Position numbers and translations under genes: made by a program. 64,000 bases of DNA from Cyanobium sp. PCC 7001 (GTDB lineage Bacteria > Cyanobacteriota > Cyanobacteriia > PCC-6307 > Cyanobiaceae), in assembly GCF_000155635.1 (NCBI RefSeq), contig NZ_DS990556.1:1-64000 (forward strand). Reading direction: 5' to 3'. The notes below the pieces were generated by a model. That model was not told where the DNA came from, did not search any database, and was given only the letters and a program-made list of their open reading frames with translations. This document shows, in pieces, positions 13,065 through 21,657 of the stretch; the first letter of the stretch is position 1, and each line of letters begins with the position of its first letter.

Positions 13065-13856
13065 TCAGCACGGGCCCGCTGGTTCCCTGGCCGAGCCCCG
13101 GCTGAAGAGGCTGTAGTACAGCCAACGGCCGACGGTGGTGAGGGGCATCAGCACGTAGGTGAGGGGGTTGGGGGTCACGATGATCAGGCGGAATCCCAGC
13201 TCCGCCTGCCAGAGCACCTGGCTGGCCACGAAACCGGGAGACATCAGCCCCACCGGATTGAGGGCCGACCGGAAGGGCCCCAGCACCAGCCGACGAAGCG
13301 TCAGCTCCCTGCCCAGATCCAGAGCCCGCAGGCTCAGAAGCTGCCCGATCAGCCGCTTGCTGATCTCGTAGAGGGGACTCACGGCCGGCTGGATCTCCGC
13401 CTCGGAGGTGTTCAGCCACACCTCGGGCTGACCGTGAACCGCTGCAGTGCCGTTCGCTTCGAGCGCTTGCCGCTCGCGCACCACGCTGGCAAACAGCTCC
13501 AGCAGCCGCCAGCCGCTGAGGGCGTTCACCTCCAGCGAGCTGCTCACCGCCTCCGGCGTGCGGGCTCCATGGACATTGATGCCATGGTTGATCACGAGCA
13601 CGTCCACCTCCGCGAGCAGAGGGCGCAGGGCGTTCTCCTGGCCGGCGCACCACTGCACCTGCCGCAGGGGGATCGGTGCGCCATTGCTGTCGCGCAGGTC
13701 GAGGGGGCGATCGCCGGCGCAGAGGGCGATCAGCTGGGCTCCGCGGCGATGCCATTCCTGCAGCAGCGCCTGGCCCAGCGCTCCGCTGGCTCCGGTGATC
13801 GCCACGGTCTTTCCTGTGGCCGCCTTTCCTGTGGCCGCTCTGCTGTGCTGCGTCAT
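13065..13856 (-). CDS. Short-chain dehydrogenase/reductase family protein
   Basis: A 263-residue Rossmann-fold protein. The nucleotide-binding TxxxGxxG motif is TGASGALG near residue 21, followed by VLVINHGIN (the NAG-like motif), and the catalytic pair reads YEISK. A Ser upstream of the Tyr (NTSEAE) could complete the triad. The C-terminal 40 residues contain a hydrophobic stretch (LTYVLMPLTTVGRWLYYSLF), hinting at membrane association. The substrate is unknown. ATG at 13856 (MTQHSR) is preferred over a longer in-frame start. Residues 8-16 carry a duplicated ATGK unit from a 15-bp DNA repeat. Confidence 0.82.
   Translation of the reverse strand: MTQHSRAATGKAATGKTVAITGASGALGQALLQEWHRRGAQLIALCAGDRPLDLRDSNGAPIPLRQVQWCAGQENALRPLLAEVDVLVINHGINVHGARTPEAVSSSLEVNALSGWRLLELFASVVRERQALEANGTAAVHGQPEVWLNTSEAEIQPAVSPLYEISKRLIGQLLSLRALDLGRELTLRRLVLGPFRSALNPVGLMSPGFVASQVLWQAELGFRLIIVTPNPLTYVLMPLTTVGRWLYYSLFSRGSAREPAGPC
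13809..13838. repeat. 15-bp perfect tandem duplication inside the SDR N-terminus
   Basis: CTTTCCTGTGGCCGC occurs exactly twice (13809-13823 and 13824-13838). Because 15 is a multiple of three it inserts five residues in frame (the AATGK unit) just before the dinucleotide-binding motif. Confidence 0.92.
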
Positions 13857-14055
13857 GCCCGGATCATGGCTGGCAGCGCCCACCCCGGTTCCTGGGGTGG
13901 AAAAAACGGCGTCCATGCCTCAGCATGAATGAGACCCAACTGGACCTCTGTGCACGGCCAGCCTGGCCAGGGTGCGCACCCGGACCCATCACGGCCCGGG
14001 AAGCCTCACCCGCCCTCTCCCATCCGGCGGCACAGCGCTTCGCTCCTGCACCACC

Positions 14056-14094
14056 CGCTTCCACACCTCTCGCTTCCACACCTCTCGCTTCCAC
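14056..14094. repeat. 15-bp tandem repeat, 2.6 copies, upstream of a small gene
   Basis: CGCTTCCACACCTCT is repeated exactly at 14056-14070 and 14071-14085, then CGCTTCCAC (14086-14094) begins a third. It lies 54 bases before the ATG at 14148. Confidence 0.9.
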
Positions 14095-14147
14095 GCTTCG
14101 TTCCATCGCGCCTCCGTCAACGCTCCGTGTCGAGTTCTCCACCGTCG

Positions 14148-14570
14148 ATGACCCTCACCAATGACGCCGTTCTGCAGATCGACACCTCCCAGGAGCGTTC
14201 CAAGGCACTCGAGCCCCTGATCCCCCTGTTTGCGCCCTACTGCGGTGGTGTGGCCCAGCAGAACAGGCTGGAGGAGGCCGTGGCCGTGCTGATGAGCGGC
14301 CACTGGTCGGGCGTGCGCCCCCTGGAGGGGGGACGCAGCCATGCCTTTGAACTGCACTGGTCCGGCGAGCCCGCTCCCCTGGAAACGCTGAGCCTTGCGC
14401 TGCGCTTTCCCGCCCATCCCAGCGTGGCCTACGACTTCGAGCTGCCGGGTTACCAGCTGGTGCGTTGGCTGATGCAGCGCCACCAGCAGGAACTGCCGGA
14501 AGCGTTCTGGCGCTGGTTGCTGCTGGGCGTTCCTCTCGAGGGGGAGAACGCGCCGTCGGCAGCGGCCTGA
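14148..14570 (+). CDS. Conserved protein of unknown function
   Basis: A 140-residue soluble protein with no signal peptide or membrane helix. It has a conserved-looking core: LIPLFAPYCGGVAQQNRLEEA, then an aromatic-rich C-terminal half with YDFELPGYQLVRWLM and FWRWLLLG. I do not recognise a family. The ATG at 14148 (MTLTNDAV) is chosen because upstream in-frame codons pass through the 15-bp repeat array and are Pro/Ser/Arg-rich. It is 151 bases upstream of the phosphotransacetylase-like gene, same strand. Confidence 0.7.
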   Translation: MTLTNDAVLQIDTSQERSKALEPLIPLFAPYCGGVAQQNRLEEAVAVLMSGHWSGVRPLEGGRSHAFELHWSGEPAPLETLSLALRFPAHPSVAYDFELPGYQLVRWLMQRHQQELPEAFWRWLLLGVPLEGENAPSAAA

Positions 14571-14721
14571 ACGGCTGCAACCCCGCGTCGTCCGGGCGCT
14601 CCCGCCCTGGGAGTCCCTACATTGGCGCCAGAACCGACACCGCGTCGCCAGTCCTCTGCAGGACCCGCGTTCTCTGCGAGACCGCAGTCCACAGCGAGAT
14701 CCTCTTCCGCGAGATCAACGT

Positions 14722-15819
14722 ATGGCTCCCACCCTGCTGATCGGCTCCTGTGAACCGTTCAGCGGCAAATCGGCAGTGGTGCTGGGTCTTGCGCGCCAAT
14801 TGCGACTTCAAGGCCTGGAGGTGCGGTTCGGCAAGCCCCTGGCCACCAGCCTGGAGGCAGACGGGCTGCCGCCGGCGGGCGAGCCCCTGGTGGATCCGGA
14901 CGTGCGGTTCGTGGGCGCCACCCTGGGCCTCGAGGACCATCAGCTGATCCCTTCGCTGGATGCCATGGAGCCCGCTCTGGCCCGCCAGCGCCTGATGGCT
15001 GCGGACCTCTCCCCAGGCCCGGGATTCAGGGCCCTCAAGGACCAACTGGCCCAGGCCAGCGGCGGCGTGGCTTTGCTGGAAGCTGCCGGCAGCCTGCATG
15101 AAGGTCTGCTGTACGGCCTGAGCCTGCCCCAGCTGGCGCGGGGTCTGGAGGCTCCGGTGCTGCTGGTGCAGCCCTGGACCGACAGCCGCAGCGTCGATTC
15201 CCTCCTGGCCGCCCGCAGCGAACTGGGGGAGCACCTGGCCGGGGTGGTGCTGAACGCCGTGAACCCCTCGATGATCGGCCAGATGGCCGAGGATGTGGTG
15301 CCGGCGCTGGAAAGTCTGGGGATCCCGATCCTGGGCGTCATGCCCCGCAGCCCCCTGTTGCGCAGCGTGACCGTGGAGGAACTGGCGCGGCGGCTGGGAG
15401 CCGAAGTGCTCTGCTGCCGCGATCGGCTCGATCTGCTGGTGGAAACCCTCTCCATCGGTGCCATGAACGTGAATTCGGCGATGGAGTTCTTCCGTCGACG
15501 CCGCAACATGGCGGTGGTGACGGGAGCCGATCGCACCGACATTCAGCTGGCGGCTCTGGAGGCTTCCACCCAGTGCCTGATCCTCACCGGCGCCGGCGAC
15601 CCCCTGCCCCAGCTGCTGACCCGTGCCGAGGAGCTGGAAGTGCCGCTGCTGAAAGTGGAGCACGACACGCTCACCACGGTGGAGGTGATCGAGCAGGCCT
15701 TCGGCCACGTGCGGTTGCACGAGGCCGTCAAGGCCACCTTTGCCTTCCGGCTGGTGGAGGAACACTGTGATTTCACGCGCCTTTTCACTCGCCTACGGCT
15801 GCCCGCAATGGCGCAATAG
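14722..15819 (+). CDS. BioD-like ATPase with DRTGG domain (phosphotransacetylase-family N-part)
   Basis: A 365-residue protein. The N-terminal half (residues about 4-210) resembles dethiobiotin-synthetase-type P-loop proteins, with GSCEPFSGKSAVV as P-loop, ALLEAAGSLHEG and GVVLNAVNP. The C-terminal half is a DRTGG domain, with VVTGADRTDIQLAAL as its signature. This pairing is the regulatory N-terminal part of some phosphate acetyltransferases, but here it stands alone without the catalytic Pta domain, so a sensor or regulatory role is more likely than acetyl transfer. The following gene starts 36 bases later on the same strand. Confidence 0.82.
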   Translation: MAPTLLIGSCEPFSGKSAVVLGLARQLRLQGLEVRFGKPLATSLEADGLPPAGEPLVDPDVRFVGATLGLEDHQLIPSLDAMEPALARQRLMAADLSPGPGFRALKDQLAQASGGVALLEAAGSLHEGLLYGLSLPQLARGLEAPVLLVQPWTDSRSVDSLLAARSELGEHLAGVVLNAVNPSMIGQMAEDVVPALESLGIPILGVMPRSPLLRSVTVEELARRLGAEVLCCRDRLDLLVETLSIGAMNVNSAMEFFRRRRNMAVVTGADRTDIQLAALEASTQCLILTGAGDPLPQLLTRAEELEVPLLKVEHDTLTTVEVIEQAFGHVRLHEAVKATFAFRLVEEHCDFTRLFTRLRLPAMAQ

Positions 15820-15855
15820 CGCTGCTAGTTTCATGGCGCAGCCTGCGATCTTGCG

Positions 15856-16368
15856 GTGACCCGATCCCTCGATCTGCCCTCACTCGATCGGATCGACACC
15901 CTGGCCCAGGAATTGGCGATGCTGCAGGATCGCAGCAAACGCCGCATCGCCATTCTTGGCAGCCGCCATGTGCCGGTGGTGTCGATTCACCTGGTGGAGG
16001 TGGTGGCCCGCTCCCTGGCTCAGGAGGGCCACAACCTGATCACTTCGGGGTCCCAGGGGGTGAATGCCGCCGTGATCCGCAGCGTGCTGGAGATCGATCC
16101 CGGTCGCCTCACCGTGCTGCTGCCCCAGAGCCTGGACCGCCAGCCCGTGGAATCCCGGGACCAGCTGGAGCGGGTCCTGCACCTGGTGGAGAAGCCCGAG
16201 CACGATGAGCTGCCTCTGCCCATGGCCAGCAGCCTCTGCAATCAGGACATCATCAGCCGTTGTGATCAGCTGATCTGCTACGCCTTCCACGACAGCGAAA
16301 CCCTCCTGGCCAGCGTGCGCGTGGCCGAGGACATGGGCAAGGTGGTGAGCCTGCTGTACTTCGATTGA
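15856..16368 (+). CDS. DprA/LOG-like Rossmann protein
   Basis: A 170-residue protein with RRIAILGSRHVPVVSIHLVE, then ITSGSQGVNAAVIRS and LTVLLPQSLDRQP: the Gly-Ser-Arg and Gly-rich loops of the DprA-like / lysine-decarboxylase-like Rossmann fold. It is shorter than DprA and lacks its SAM and winged-helix parts, so a role in DNA uptake cannot be assumed; nucleotide or nucleoside-phosphate binding is the safer reading. The start is GTG at 15856, with TAGTTT about 26 bases upstream as a possible -10 box. Confidence 0.75.
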   Translation: MTRSLDLPSLDRIDTLAQELAMLQDRSKRRIAILGSRHVPVVSIHLVEVVARSLAQEGHNLITSGSQGVNAAVIRSVLEIDPGRLTVLLPQSLDRQPVESRDQLERVLHLVEKPEHDELPLPMASSLCNQDIISRCDQLICYAFHDSETLLASVRVAEDMGKVVSLLYFD

Positions 16369-16411
16369 GCCCGGTCGTCAGCACCGTCGCAGGTGCCGTC
16401 ACCATGGCGTC

Positions 16412-16867
16412 TCAGCCCAGCACGGCCCGCAGGCCTTCCACGTAGAGCACGCCGCTGCAGAGCAGTCCCGTGGCCCAGCAGACCCCACGCAGGGGGGGGA
16501 CATTGCCGATGTAGGCCCCCAGGTAGGCCAACCGCGCCAGCGGATGGATCCAGGCGGCCGCCACCACGAGCGCCGAGCTCAGGGCTCCGGGCGAGCTCAG
16601 GGCAACCACCAGGCAAAGCAGGGCTGCCGGTGCGTGCAGGGTGAAGGCCTCGAAGCTGTTCTGGTGGGCCCAGGCCGCCCGCTTGCCCCAGGGGGAGAGC
16701 CGTTCGAACATCGCCCGGGGCGCCTGCAGGTCGCTCAGGCTGAAGTCGGCCTGGGATCGGGCCGCTCCCAGCGGCACCGTGCTGAGCACCACCAGGGCTC
16801 CGGCCAGCACCAGCGACCAGGCGAAGGGCACCGAGGTGGCTGAGAGCGTCATGGCAGAGGGCGTCAT
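16412..16867 (-). CDS. MAPEG-family membrane protein
   Basis: A 151-residue four-helix membrane protein of the MAPEG type (eicosanoid/glutathione metabolism relatives; bacterial roles mostly unknown). The family core shows in RAAWAHQNSFEAFTLHAPA, where the Asn and Glu are conserved, and in WIHPLARLAYLGAYI. The N-terminus reads MTPSAMTLSA because a 15-bp duplication copied the start region, so translation could begin at 16867 or 16852. It is divergent from the methyltransferase gene by 92 bases. Confidence 0.85.
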   Translation of the reverse strand: MTPSAMTLSATSVPFAWSLVLAGALVVLSTVPLGAARSQADFSLSDLQAPRAMFERLSPWGKRAAWAHQNSFEAFTLHAPAALLCLVVALSSPGALSSALVVAAAWIHPLARLAYLGAYIGNVPPLRGVCWATGLLCSGVLYVEGLRAVLG

Positions 16868-16871
16868 GGCG
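16842..16871. repeat. 15-bp tandem duplication containing the MAPEG start codon
   Basis: GAGAGCGTCATGGCA (16842-16856) and GAGGGCGTCATGGCG (16857-16871) lie head to tail with two mismatches. Each unit contains CAT, the minus-strand ATG, giving two equivalent starts five codons apart. Confidence 0.88.
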
Positions 16872-16959
16872 GAGGGCGGGACGGTGACCAGCAGACCGTG
16901 ACACAGCCACGGCCAGAGGCCAGGATGGTCGCAGTCCGTGGAGCCAGGATCGCTCGGCG

Positions 16960-17973
16960 ATGCCCCAAGCCGTGACCCCAGCCACCTCCCCGGCCCCCAC
17001 TCCGGCCCAAGATGCCCCGCCCAACTGGGTCGACGACCGCCATCCCATCGGCCGCCTGATCAAGGCACTGCTGGCGGTGGAGCCGCTGCGGCAGCTGATG
17101 TTCTTTCAGGCGCGCCAGTTGATCATCCGCACCGCGGAGCAACGCGGCATCGCCTGGCGAGCACGCCGCCAGCAACTGCAGCGCCAGGCCGAGCCGTTCC
17201 TGGAGGAGGCCGGCAACCCGCTCACCACCACACCCCCCTACTACCGCGCCCGCTTCCACGCCTATGGCGCAGGCAATCTCTGCTGGGCGGCGGCCTGCGA
17301 GGCCGAACAGGCCACCGATGCCATGGCGCTGCGGGTGTGGCCGGGGGAAACGCTCAGTCCCGAGCAGGCCCAGCAGCGGCTGCGCCAGGCGATCTTTGAC
17401 GCCATCGCCCCCAGCCTCGCCGGCCGCGCCGTGCACGAGGCGCTGGACCTGGGCTGTTCGGTGGGGGTGGGCACCCTCGCGCTGAAGCGCTGGCTGGAGC
17501 AGCGCCAGAGCATGCCGGTCCGGGTAAGGGGCGTGGATCTCTCGCCCCACATGCTGGCGGTGGCCCGGGTGCGGGACGCCGACGGCGAGATCGTGGCCTG
17601 GCATCACGCCGCCGCCGAGGCCACAGGGCTGCCGGACGCCAGCGTGGATCTGATCACCCTGCAGTTCGTTTGCCATGAGCTGCCGGCCGCGGCCACCGCT
17701 GCCGTGCTGCGGGAGTCGGCGCGCCTGCTCCGCCCGGGTGGGGTGATCGCCCTGGTGGACCAGGATCCCGATTCGGCCGTGATCCGGCGGCTGCCCGCCC
17801 CGATCGCCACCCTGCTGAAGAGCACCGAGCCCTACCTGGAGGACTACTTCCGCCTCGATCTGCCGGAAGCGCTGCGGCACGCCGGTTTCCAGGGGGTGCG
17901 CAGCCAGGCCTGCGACCCGCGCCATCGGGTGCTGGTGGCCAGCCGCCAGGGAGGCTCCGGGATCGTTTTCTAG
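16960..17973 (+). CDS. Class I SAM-dependent methyltransferase
   Basis: A 337-residue protein. Residues about 1-155 form an unrecognised N-terminal domain (Pro/Ala start, then helices with Arg/Gln). The methyltransferase fold follows: motif I ALDLGCSVGVGTL, motif II VRGVDLSPHML, motif III DASVDLITLQFVCHELP and motif IV RLLRPGGVIALVD. The substrate is not predictable; the pattern is that of small-molecule or lipid/quinone-type methylases. Its stop is 32 bases before the yajQ start, so co-transcription is likely. Confidence 0.85.
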   Translation: MPQAVTPATSPAPTPAQDAPPNWVDDRHPIGRLIKALLAVEPLRQLMFFQARQLIIRTAEQRGIAWRARRQQLQRQAEPFLEEAGNPLTTTPPYYRARFHAYGAGNLCWAAACEAEQATDAMALRVWPGETLSPEQAQQRLRQAIFDAIAPSLAGRAVHEALDLGCSVGVGTLALKRWLEQRQSMPVRVRGVDLSPHMLAVARVRDADGEIVAWHHAAAEATGLPDASVDLITLQFVCHELPAAATAAVLRESARLLRPGGVIALVDQDPDSAVIRRLPAPIATLLKSTEPYLEDYFRLDLPEALRHAGFQGVRSQACDPRHRVLVASRQGGSGIVF

Positions 17974-18005
17974 GCTGGAGCTGGTTGACCCGGTTCCGCG
18001 CTCCC

Positions 18006-18497
18006 ATGGCTGACACCTTTTCCTTCGACGTCGTCTCCGACTTCGACCGGCAGGAACTGGTGAACACCCTCGACCAGGTGCGCCGGGAGGTTGCCCAGCG
18101 CTACGACCTCAAGGACTCCGCCACCACCATTGATCTGGAGGAGACGAGCCTCACCATCACCACCGCCAGCGACATGACCCTGCAGGCCGTGGAGGACGTG
18201 CTGCGTCAGAAGGCCACCAAGCGCAACCTCTCCCTCAAGATCTTCGATTTCCAGACGCCCGAGGCCGTGGGCGGCAACCGGGTGAAGCAGGAGGTGAAGC
18301 TGCGCAAGGGCCTCAGCAAGGAGCTGGCCAAGGAGCTCAGCAAGACGGTGCGCGACAACCTCAAGAAGGTGTCGGTGGCGATTCAGGGGGAAAGCCTGCG
18401 CATCACCGGCAAAAGCAAGGATGATCTGCAATCCGCCATCCAGTTGCTGAAGGAACAGGATGTGGATGTGCCGCTGCAGTTCGAGAACTACCGCTGA
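18006..18497 (+). CDS. YajQ-family nucleotide-binding protein
   Basis: A 163-residue protein of the YajQ (UPF0234) family, a pair of ferredoxin-like domains that bind nucleotides; some relatives bind cyclic di-GMP. The family start MADTFSFDVVSDFD is present, followed by LDQVRREVAQRYDLKDS, and KKVSVAIQGESLRITGKSKD and DVPLQFENYR at the C-terminus. The ATG at 18006 matches the family N-terminus; an in-frame GTG-type start seven codons earlier is not needed. Confidence 0.92.
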   Translation: MADTFSFDVVSDFDRQELVNTLDQVRREVAQRYDLKDSATTIDLEETSLTITTASDMTLQAVEDVLRQKATKRNLSLKIFDFQTPEAVGGNRVKQEVKLRKGLSKELAKELSKTVRDNLKKVSVAIQGESLRITGKSKDDLQSAIQLLKEQDVDVPLQFENYR

Positions 18498-18696
18498 GCC
18501 AATGATTTGACAAGCCCCCGATGCGGGGTTGGCTGATGTCCTTCCGTGCCGTGCACACGGCGCTTACATGCCATTGGGCTGGAGCCATGTCAAGCCTTTG
18601 TTGCATCCACAATCCCGATCCAGTTGATCGACTGTCTGGTCTCGACAGCTCACTCGCTTTCGGTAACTTGTAGGTTCAACAACTATTGCTGTTTTT

Positions 18697-19299
18697 ATGA
18701 CGGACTGGAAGATTCGCAGGCTTCCTTGGTGGATGAGCAAGCGAGAGAACAGTCGAGGCGTTCTCAAACTCTCAGGAAACTCTGGATGGGCGGGCAAGTC
18801 CGTGGTGGATCGCACGGTCATCAACCCCGGGCGTGTGGACGGCAGGCCCAACAAGGTGGTGGTTGACCGTGGCATGTTCGCCAGCCTCAGCTACCAGGGC
18901 AAGGATGCGCTTGTTGACCCCACCAGCAAGGCTGTACGCAAGGGGAGGTCCGCGCTCAACAGCCAGTTCGATCCCGGCAGCAAGGCTTTTCGTGATGTGA
19001 TCATCATGAAAGCGCAGGCGGGAACGATCTCCAAGCGGTTCAACAGTGTGTTTGACCTGGGTGCCGATAAGGCCCGGGATGTCTGGGTGTTCAGCAACAC
19101 AACCCAGAAGCATGGGCCGTTCAATCACATGCAGCGCATTCGGATCAAGAATTTTGGCAGGGAAGATCGGATCGTGCTGCGGAACATCGGCAGAACGTTC
19201 CGCTTCAAGGACCTGCGCCGCATTGGCAATGGGGTCTATGGACTCAGCGGCGTACCCACGGACAAGCTGAACATCACGCTGGTGGACGGGCTGCGCTGA
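18697..19299 (+). CDS. Unknown protein, paralogue 1 of a local family
   Basis: A 200-residue basic protein, no signal peptide or membrane segment. It shares a clear pattern with the gene at 19638: LKLSGNSGWAGKSVV here against LRFSGNASWKGQPVV there; AQAGTISKRFNSV against NQAGAITKRANTV; HMQRIRIKNFGREDRIVLRN against HMQRFRIRNFGSKDFLRLRN; then RTFRFKDLRR and a C-terminal PTDKLNITLVD. The ending resembles C-termini of type-I-secreted RTX-type proteins, but no Gly/Asp nonapeptides are present. Lower GC than flanking genes. A TAGGTT box lies about 20 bases before the ATG. No function is assigned. Confidence 0.75.
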   Translation: MTDWKIRRLPWWMSKRENSRGVLKLSGNSGWAGKSVVDRTVINPGRVDGRPNKVVVDRGMFASLSYQGKDALVDPTSKAVRKGRSALNSQFDPGSKAFRDVIIMKAQAGTISKRFNSVFDLGADKARDVWVFSNTTQKHGPFNHMQRIRIKNFGREDRIVLRNIGRTFRFKDLRRIGNGVYGLSGVPTDKLNITLVDGLR

Positions 19300-19637
19300 C
19301 CGGTCAGATCAAGGACGCGTGCGACCCAGTGAATCGGTAGGTCTGGCGCGTCCAGCCGTCACGCCGATGCGAGAACTGACAGCAACCAAGAGACCCGACC
19401 CTGAGACCTCTCTCCAGTGTTGTGTGGGATCGGCCGTCTTCAGCCCTGGTCCGTCCTACCGATCGGCTGGCCTGGTCTGAAGGGTTCGCTGATGGTTGCT
19501 GGATAGCTCCTGCGCTCAGCCGTCAGGGCGGTGATCGCTGGTGATTGTTCCAACCGGATTGGGTTCTGGTTGTGAGTTGCCGGGAGATTCGCTCGATTCT
19601 TTAACACTTTATTTGCAACTCTAACTTATTTCCAATC
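19300..19637. other. Gene-free spacer between the two paralogues
   Basis: No credible frame on either strand. The last 50 bases (19590-19637) are AT-rich and probably hold the promoter of the second paralogue, as the AT-rich stretch before 18697 does for the first. No repeat or hairpin stands out. Confidence 0.6.
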
Positions 19638-20144
19638 ATGACATTGAGGGTTCGTGGGGTGCCCGCATGGGTCAACCGCAAGATCAATCGCAAAGGAATT
19701 CTCAGATTCTCCGGTAACGCCAGCTGGAAAGGGCAGCCGGTTGTTGGGCGAATCAAGGTAAAGCTATCCGGCAAGGATGACGTCACCGGCGTTCGCTTTG
19801 ATCGGATGATGCAGGCCAGTTATAACGTGAAAGGGACGCGTGGTCGTAATCGCTTCATCTGGGGGAATCAGGCTGGTGCGATCACCAAGCGTGCCAACAC
19901 GGTGGTGAATTTCGGCAAGGACGACGTGCGAGACGTGCTCGTGTTCAGAAATACAACCCCCAAAGATCCTGTGGTTCACATGCAACGCTTCAGGATTCGT
20001 AACTTTGGATCCAAGGATTTCCTCAGGCTTAGGAACTTAGGTCTGACTGTGCGTCAAAGGGATCTGCGGCGTATGGCTGACGGGCGCTACATGATCCCCG
20101 GCGTCGATCCGTCGAAAATGGTGGTCATGAACATCCTCGACTGA
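19638..20144 (+). CDS. Unknown protein, paralogue 2 of a local family
   Basis: A 168-residue basic protein related along its whole length to the 18697 gene but lacking about 30 residues in the middle. Landmarks are SGNASWKGQPVVGRIKV, GNQAGAITKRANTVVNFG, DVRDVLVFRNTT and RNLGLTVRQRDLRRMADG. The C-terminus ends PSKMVVMNILD, a short hydrophobic tail with a terminal Asp, as in type I secretion substrates; export is inference. ATG at 19638 follows a T/A-rich leader. No known domain is recognised. Confidence 0.75.
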   Translation: MTLRVRGVPAWVNRKINRKGILRFSGNASWKGQPVVGRIKVKLSGKDDVTGVRFDRMMQASYNVKGTRGRNRFIWGNQAGAITKRANTVVNFGKDDVRDVLVFRNTTPKDPVVHMQRFRIRNFGSKDFLRLRNLGLTVRQRDLRRMADGRYMIPGVDPSKMVVMNILD

Positions 20145-20496
20145 TCGCTGCGCGAGCACGCCTGATCAAGCCACTGGCAGGGTGCTTGACGGTGGTTTCC
20201 ATCCTGCCCCCAAGGTCCCCCCGCCCGGGTTTCACAGAACCGGCTGGCGCCGGATTCACCTGATCGGGGTGCAGAACGAGGACCATCAGGGAAATACTGC
20301 TCAAGATCCCCGGCGGCAGGTCAGCGTCTGTCTCTGGGGGATCTGGAAGCGACGCTGGCCCCCCCCCCTTGTTGGGCTTTTCACCCGGCAGGTCCATAAC
20401 GACCCCTGAGGGCAGTTCTCCCGTCCCTCCAGCTTGTGGAGCCCGCCTTACGGGGAGTACGATAGGGCTGAAATCTAGATTTGGGGGCTTCAACGA
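20145..20496. other. Gene-free spacer with a ten-base C tract
   Basis: No supported gene. A run of ten consecutive C residues at 20359-20368 is the only striking element; such tracts are slippage-prone. TAGGGC near 20472 could serve as a -10 box for the next gene. Weak frames on both strands are Pro/Arg-rich and unconvincing. Confidence 0.6.
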
Positions 20497-21291
20497 GTGG
20501 TCACCTCTCTCGAGCGACGCAGCGGCAGCCTCCCCGAGTCAAGTGACGATGACGCGTCGTCGTCGCCCGATGACTTTTATGCCTTCAGTCTCAGTGGTCT
20601 GAATGTGCTGGCCTACTGGGAGCAGGAAGATACCGGCGCTTTTCTCCTTGAGGATCTCGACAGTGACAAGACCTTCCGCATCAGCCCAGATCTGCAGCAG
20701 ATCGAGATCACTGAGCTGAAGTCCAACGGACGCACCAAGGTGGAGCGTCTGCAGTTGGTTCCGGGTCTCTCGCTGCCTGGCCAGCCCCCCGGAACGCTTC
20801 TCTATCAGGAGGTGTTCAAGAGTGTCACCTTTGGCTCAAGCATCGGTAGCGATGATGATGACAAACTTCGGGGCAAGCGAGGCCGGGCCGATGTGATGCT
20901 GGGGTTCGGTGGTTCCGATCGCTATGACGGCAAGGGTTGCTTCGGGCGAAAGGGTAAAAACTATGATCACCTCATCGACGACAGTGACTCATCCAGAGAT
21001 GTCTTCGTGATTGGCAAGAAGAATCGCTCCTACTACGAGGATCGTGGCCTCGGCAAGGGCAAGGGGCTCAAGAAGGGCGCCAAGGACACCTTTGCTCTCA
21101 TCGAGGGATTTGATGTTGGAACCGATCGACTTGCCTCTGGATTCGCCGGTCCGAAGCTGTACCGGATAGGCCGGTCGTCCGCTTTGCCTTCGGGGATGAG
21201 TGGCCTGCCGATCGTCAGCAAGCGCAACCCGAATGATTTGGTCGCTGTGCTTGACCAGGTCTCCGCTGCGAACATCAACAGCCTGTTCTGA
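20497..21291 (+). CDS. Aspartate-rich, RTX-like protein
   Basis: A 264-residue acidic protein without a signal peptide. An N-terminal Ser/Asp-rich tail (residues 10-25) precedes a beta-rich segment. The middle reads GSSIGSDDDDKLRGKRGRAD then GFGGSDRYDGKG, which looks like one or two degenerate calcium-binding RTX nonapeptides (GGxGxDxLx). A later FALIEGFDVGTDRLAS and the C-terminal NINSLF resemble the end of type-I-secreted RTX proteins. Probably secreted and Ca2+-binding, but no transporter genes are nearby. The start is taken as GTG at 20497, preceded by a GGGG; a later start is possible. Confidence 0.65.
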   Translation: MVTSLERRSGSLPESSDDDASSSPDDFYAFSLSGLNVLAYWEQEDTGAFLLEDLDSDKTFRISPDLQQIEITELKSNGRTKVERLQLVPGLSLPGQPPGTLLYQEVFKSVTFGSSIGSDDDDKLRGKRGRADVMLGFGGSDRYDGKGCFGRKGKNYDHLIDDSDSSRDVFVIGKKNRSYYEDRGLGKGKGLKKGAKDTFALIEGFDVGTDRLASGFAGPKLYRIGRSSALPSGMSGLPIVSKRNPNDLVAVLDQVSAANINSLF

Positions 21292-21657
21292 GTTTCCCTG
21301 GGCCAGGCATTTCCTTCTTCCCACCCGCGACCTCCCCTCCAGGCAGGCTACGGGGTACGCGCTGCTCTGAGATGTTCAGGCGAGCCATCGCCATGCCCTT
21401 GCCTTCCCAGGCAGATGCGTTGGCAGCAGCACTTGCGCTTCTTCGCAACGTCGCTTGTCGGGCATGCCTGGTGTTGTGTGTTCGGAATTTCTGACCACTC
21501 CGTCTTCATGGCCGATCGTGCATCGGCGGGTTGACGTGCCTTGTTTGGTTGAAGATTCAGTTCCGTCTGAATCTGGCATGCGATAAGCACTACGTGATCG
21601 CACACCGCAGGTGAGCAAGCACTGACGCGTCAAGACTTTGCCCGGCTGAGCGGCTGA
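21292..21657. other. Gene-free stretch before the decayed paralogue
   Basis: No supported coding frame. Frames present are short and of atypical composition. It probably held the 5' part of the now broken third paralogue or its promoter, but no clear homology to the 5' ends of the two intact copies can be read here. Confidence 0.5.
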
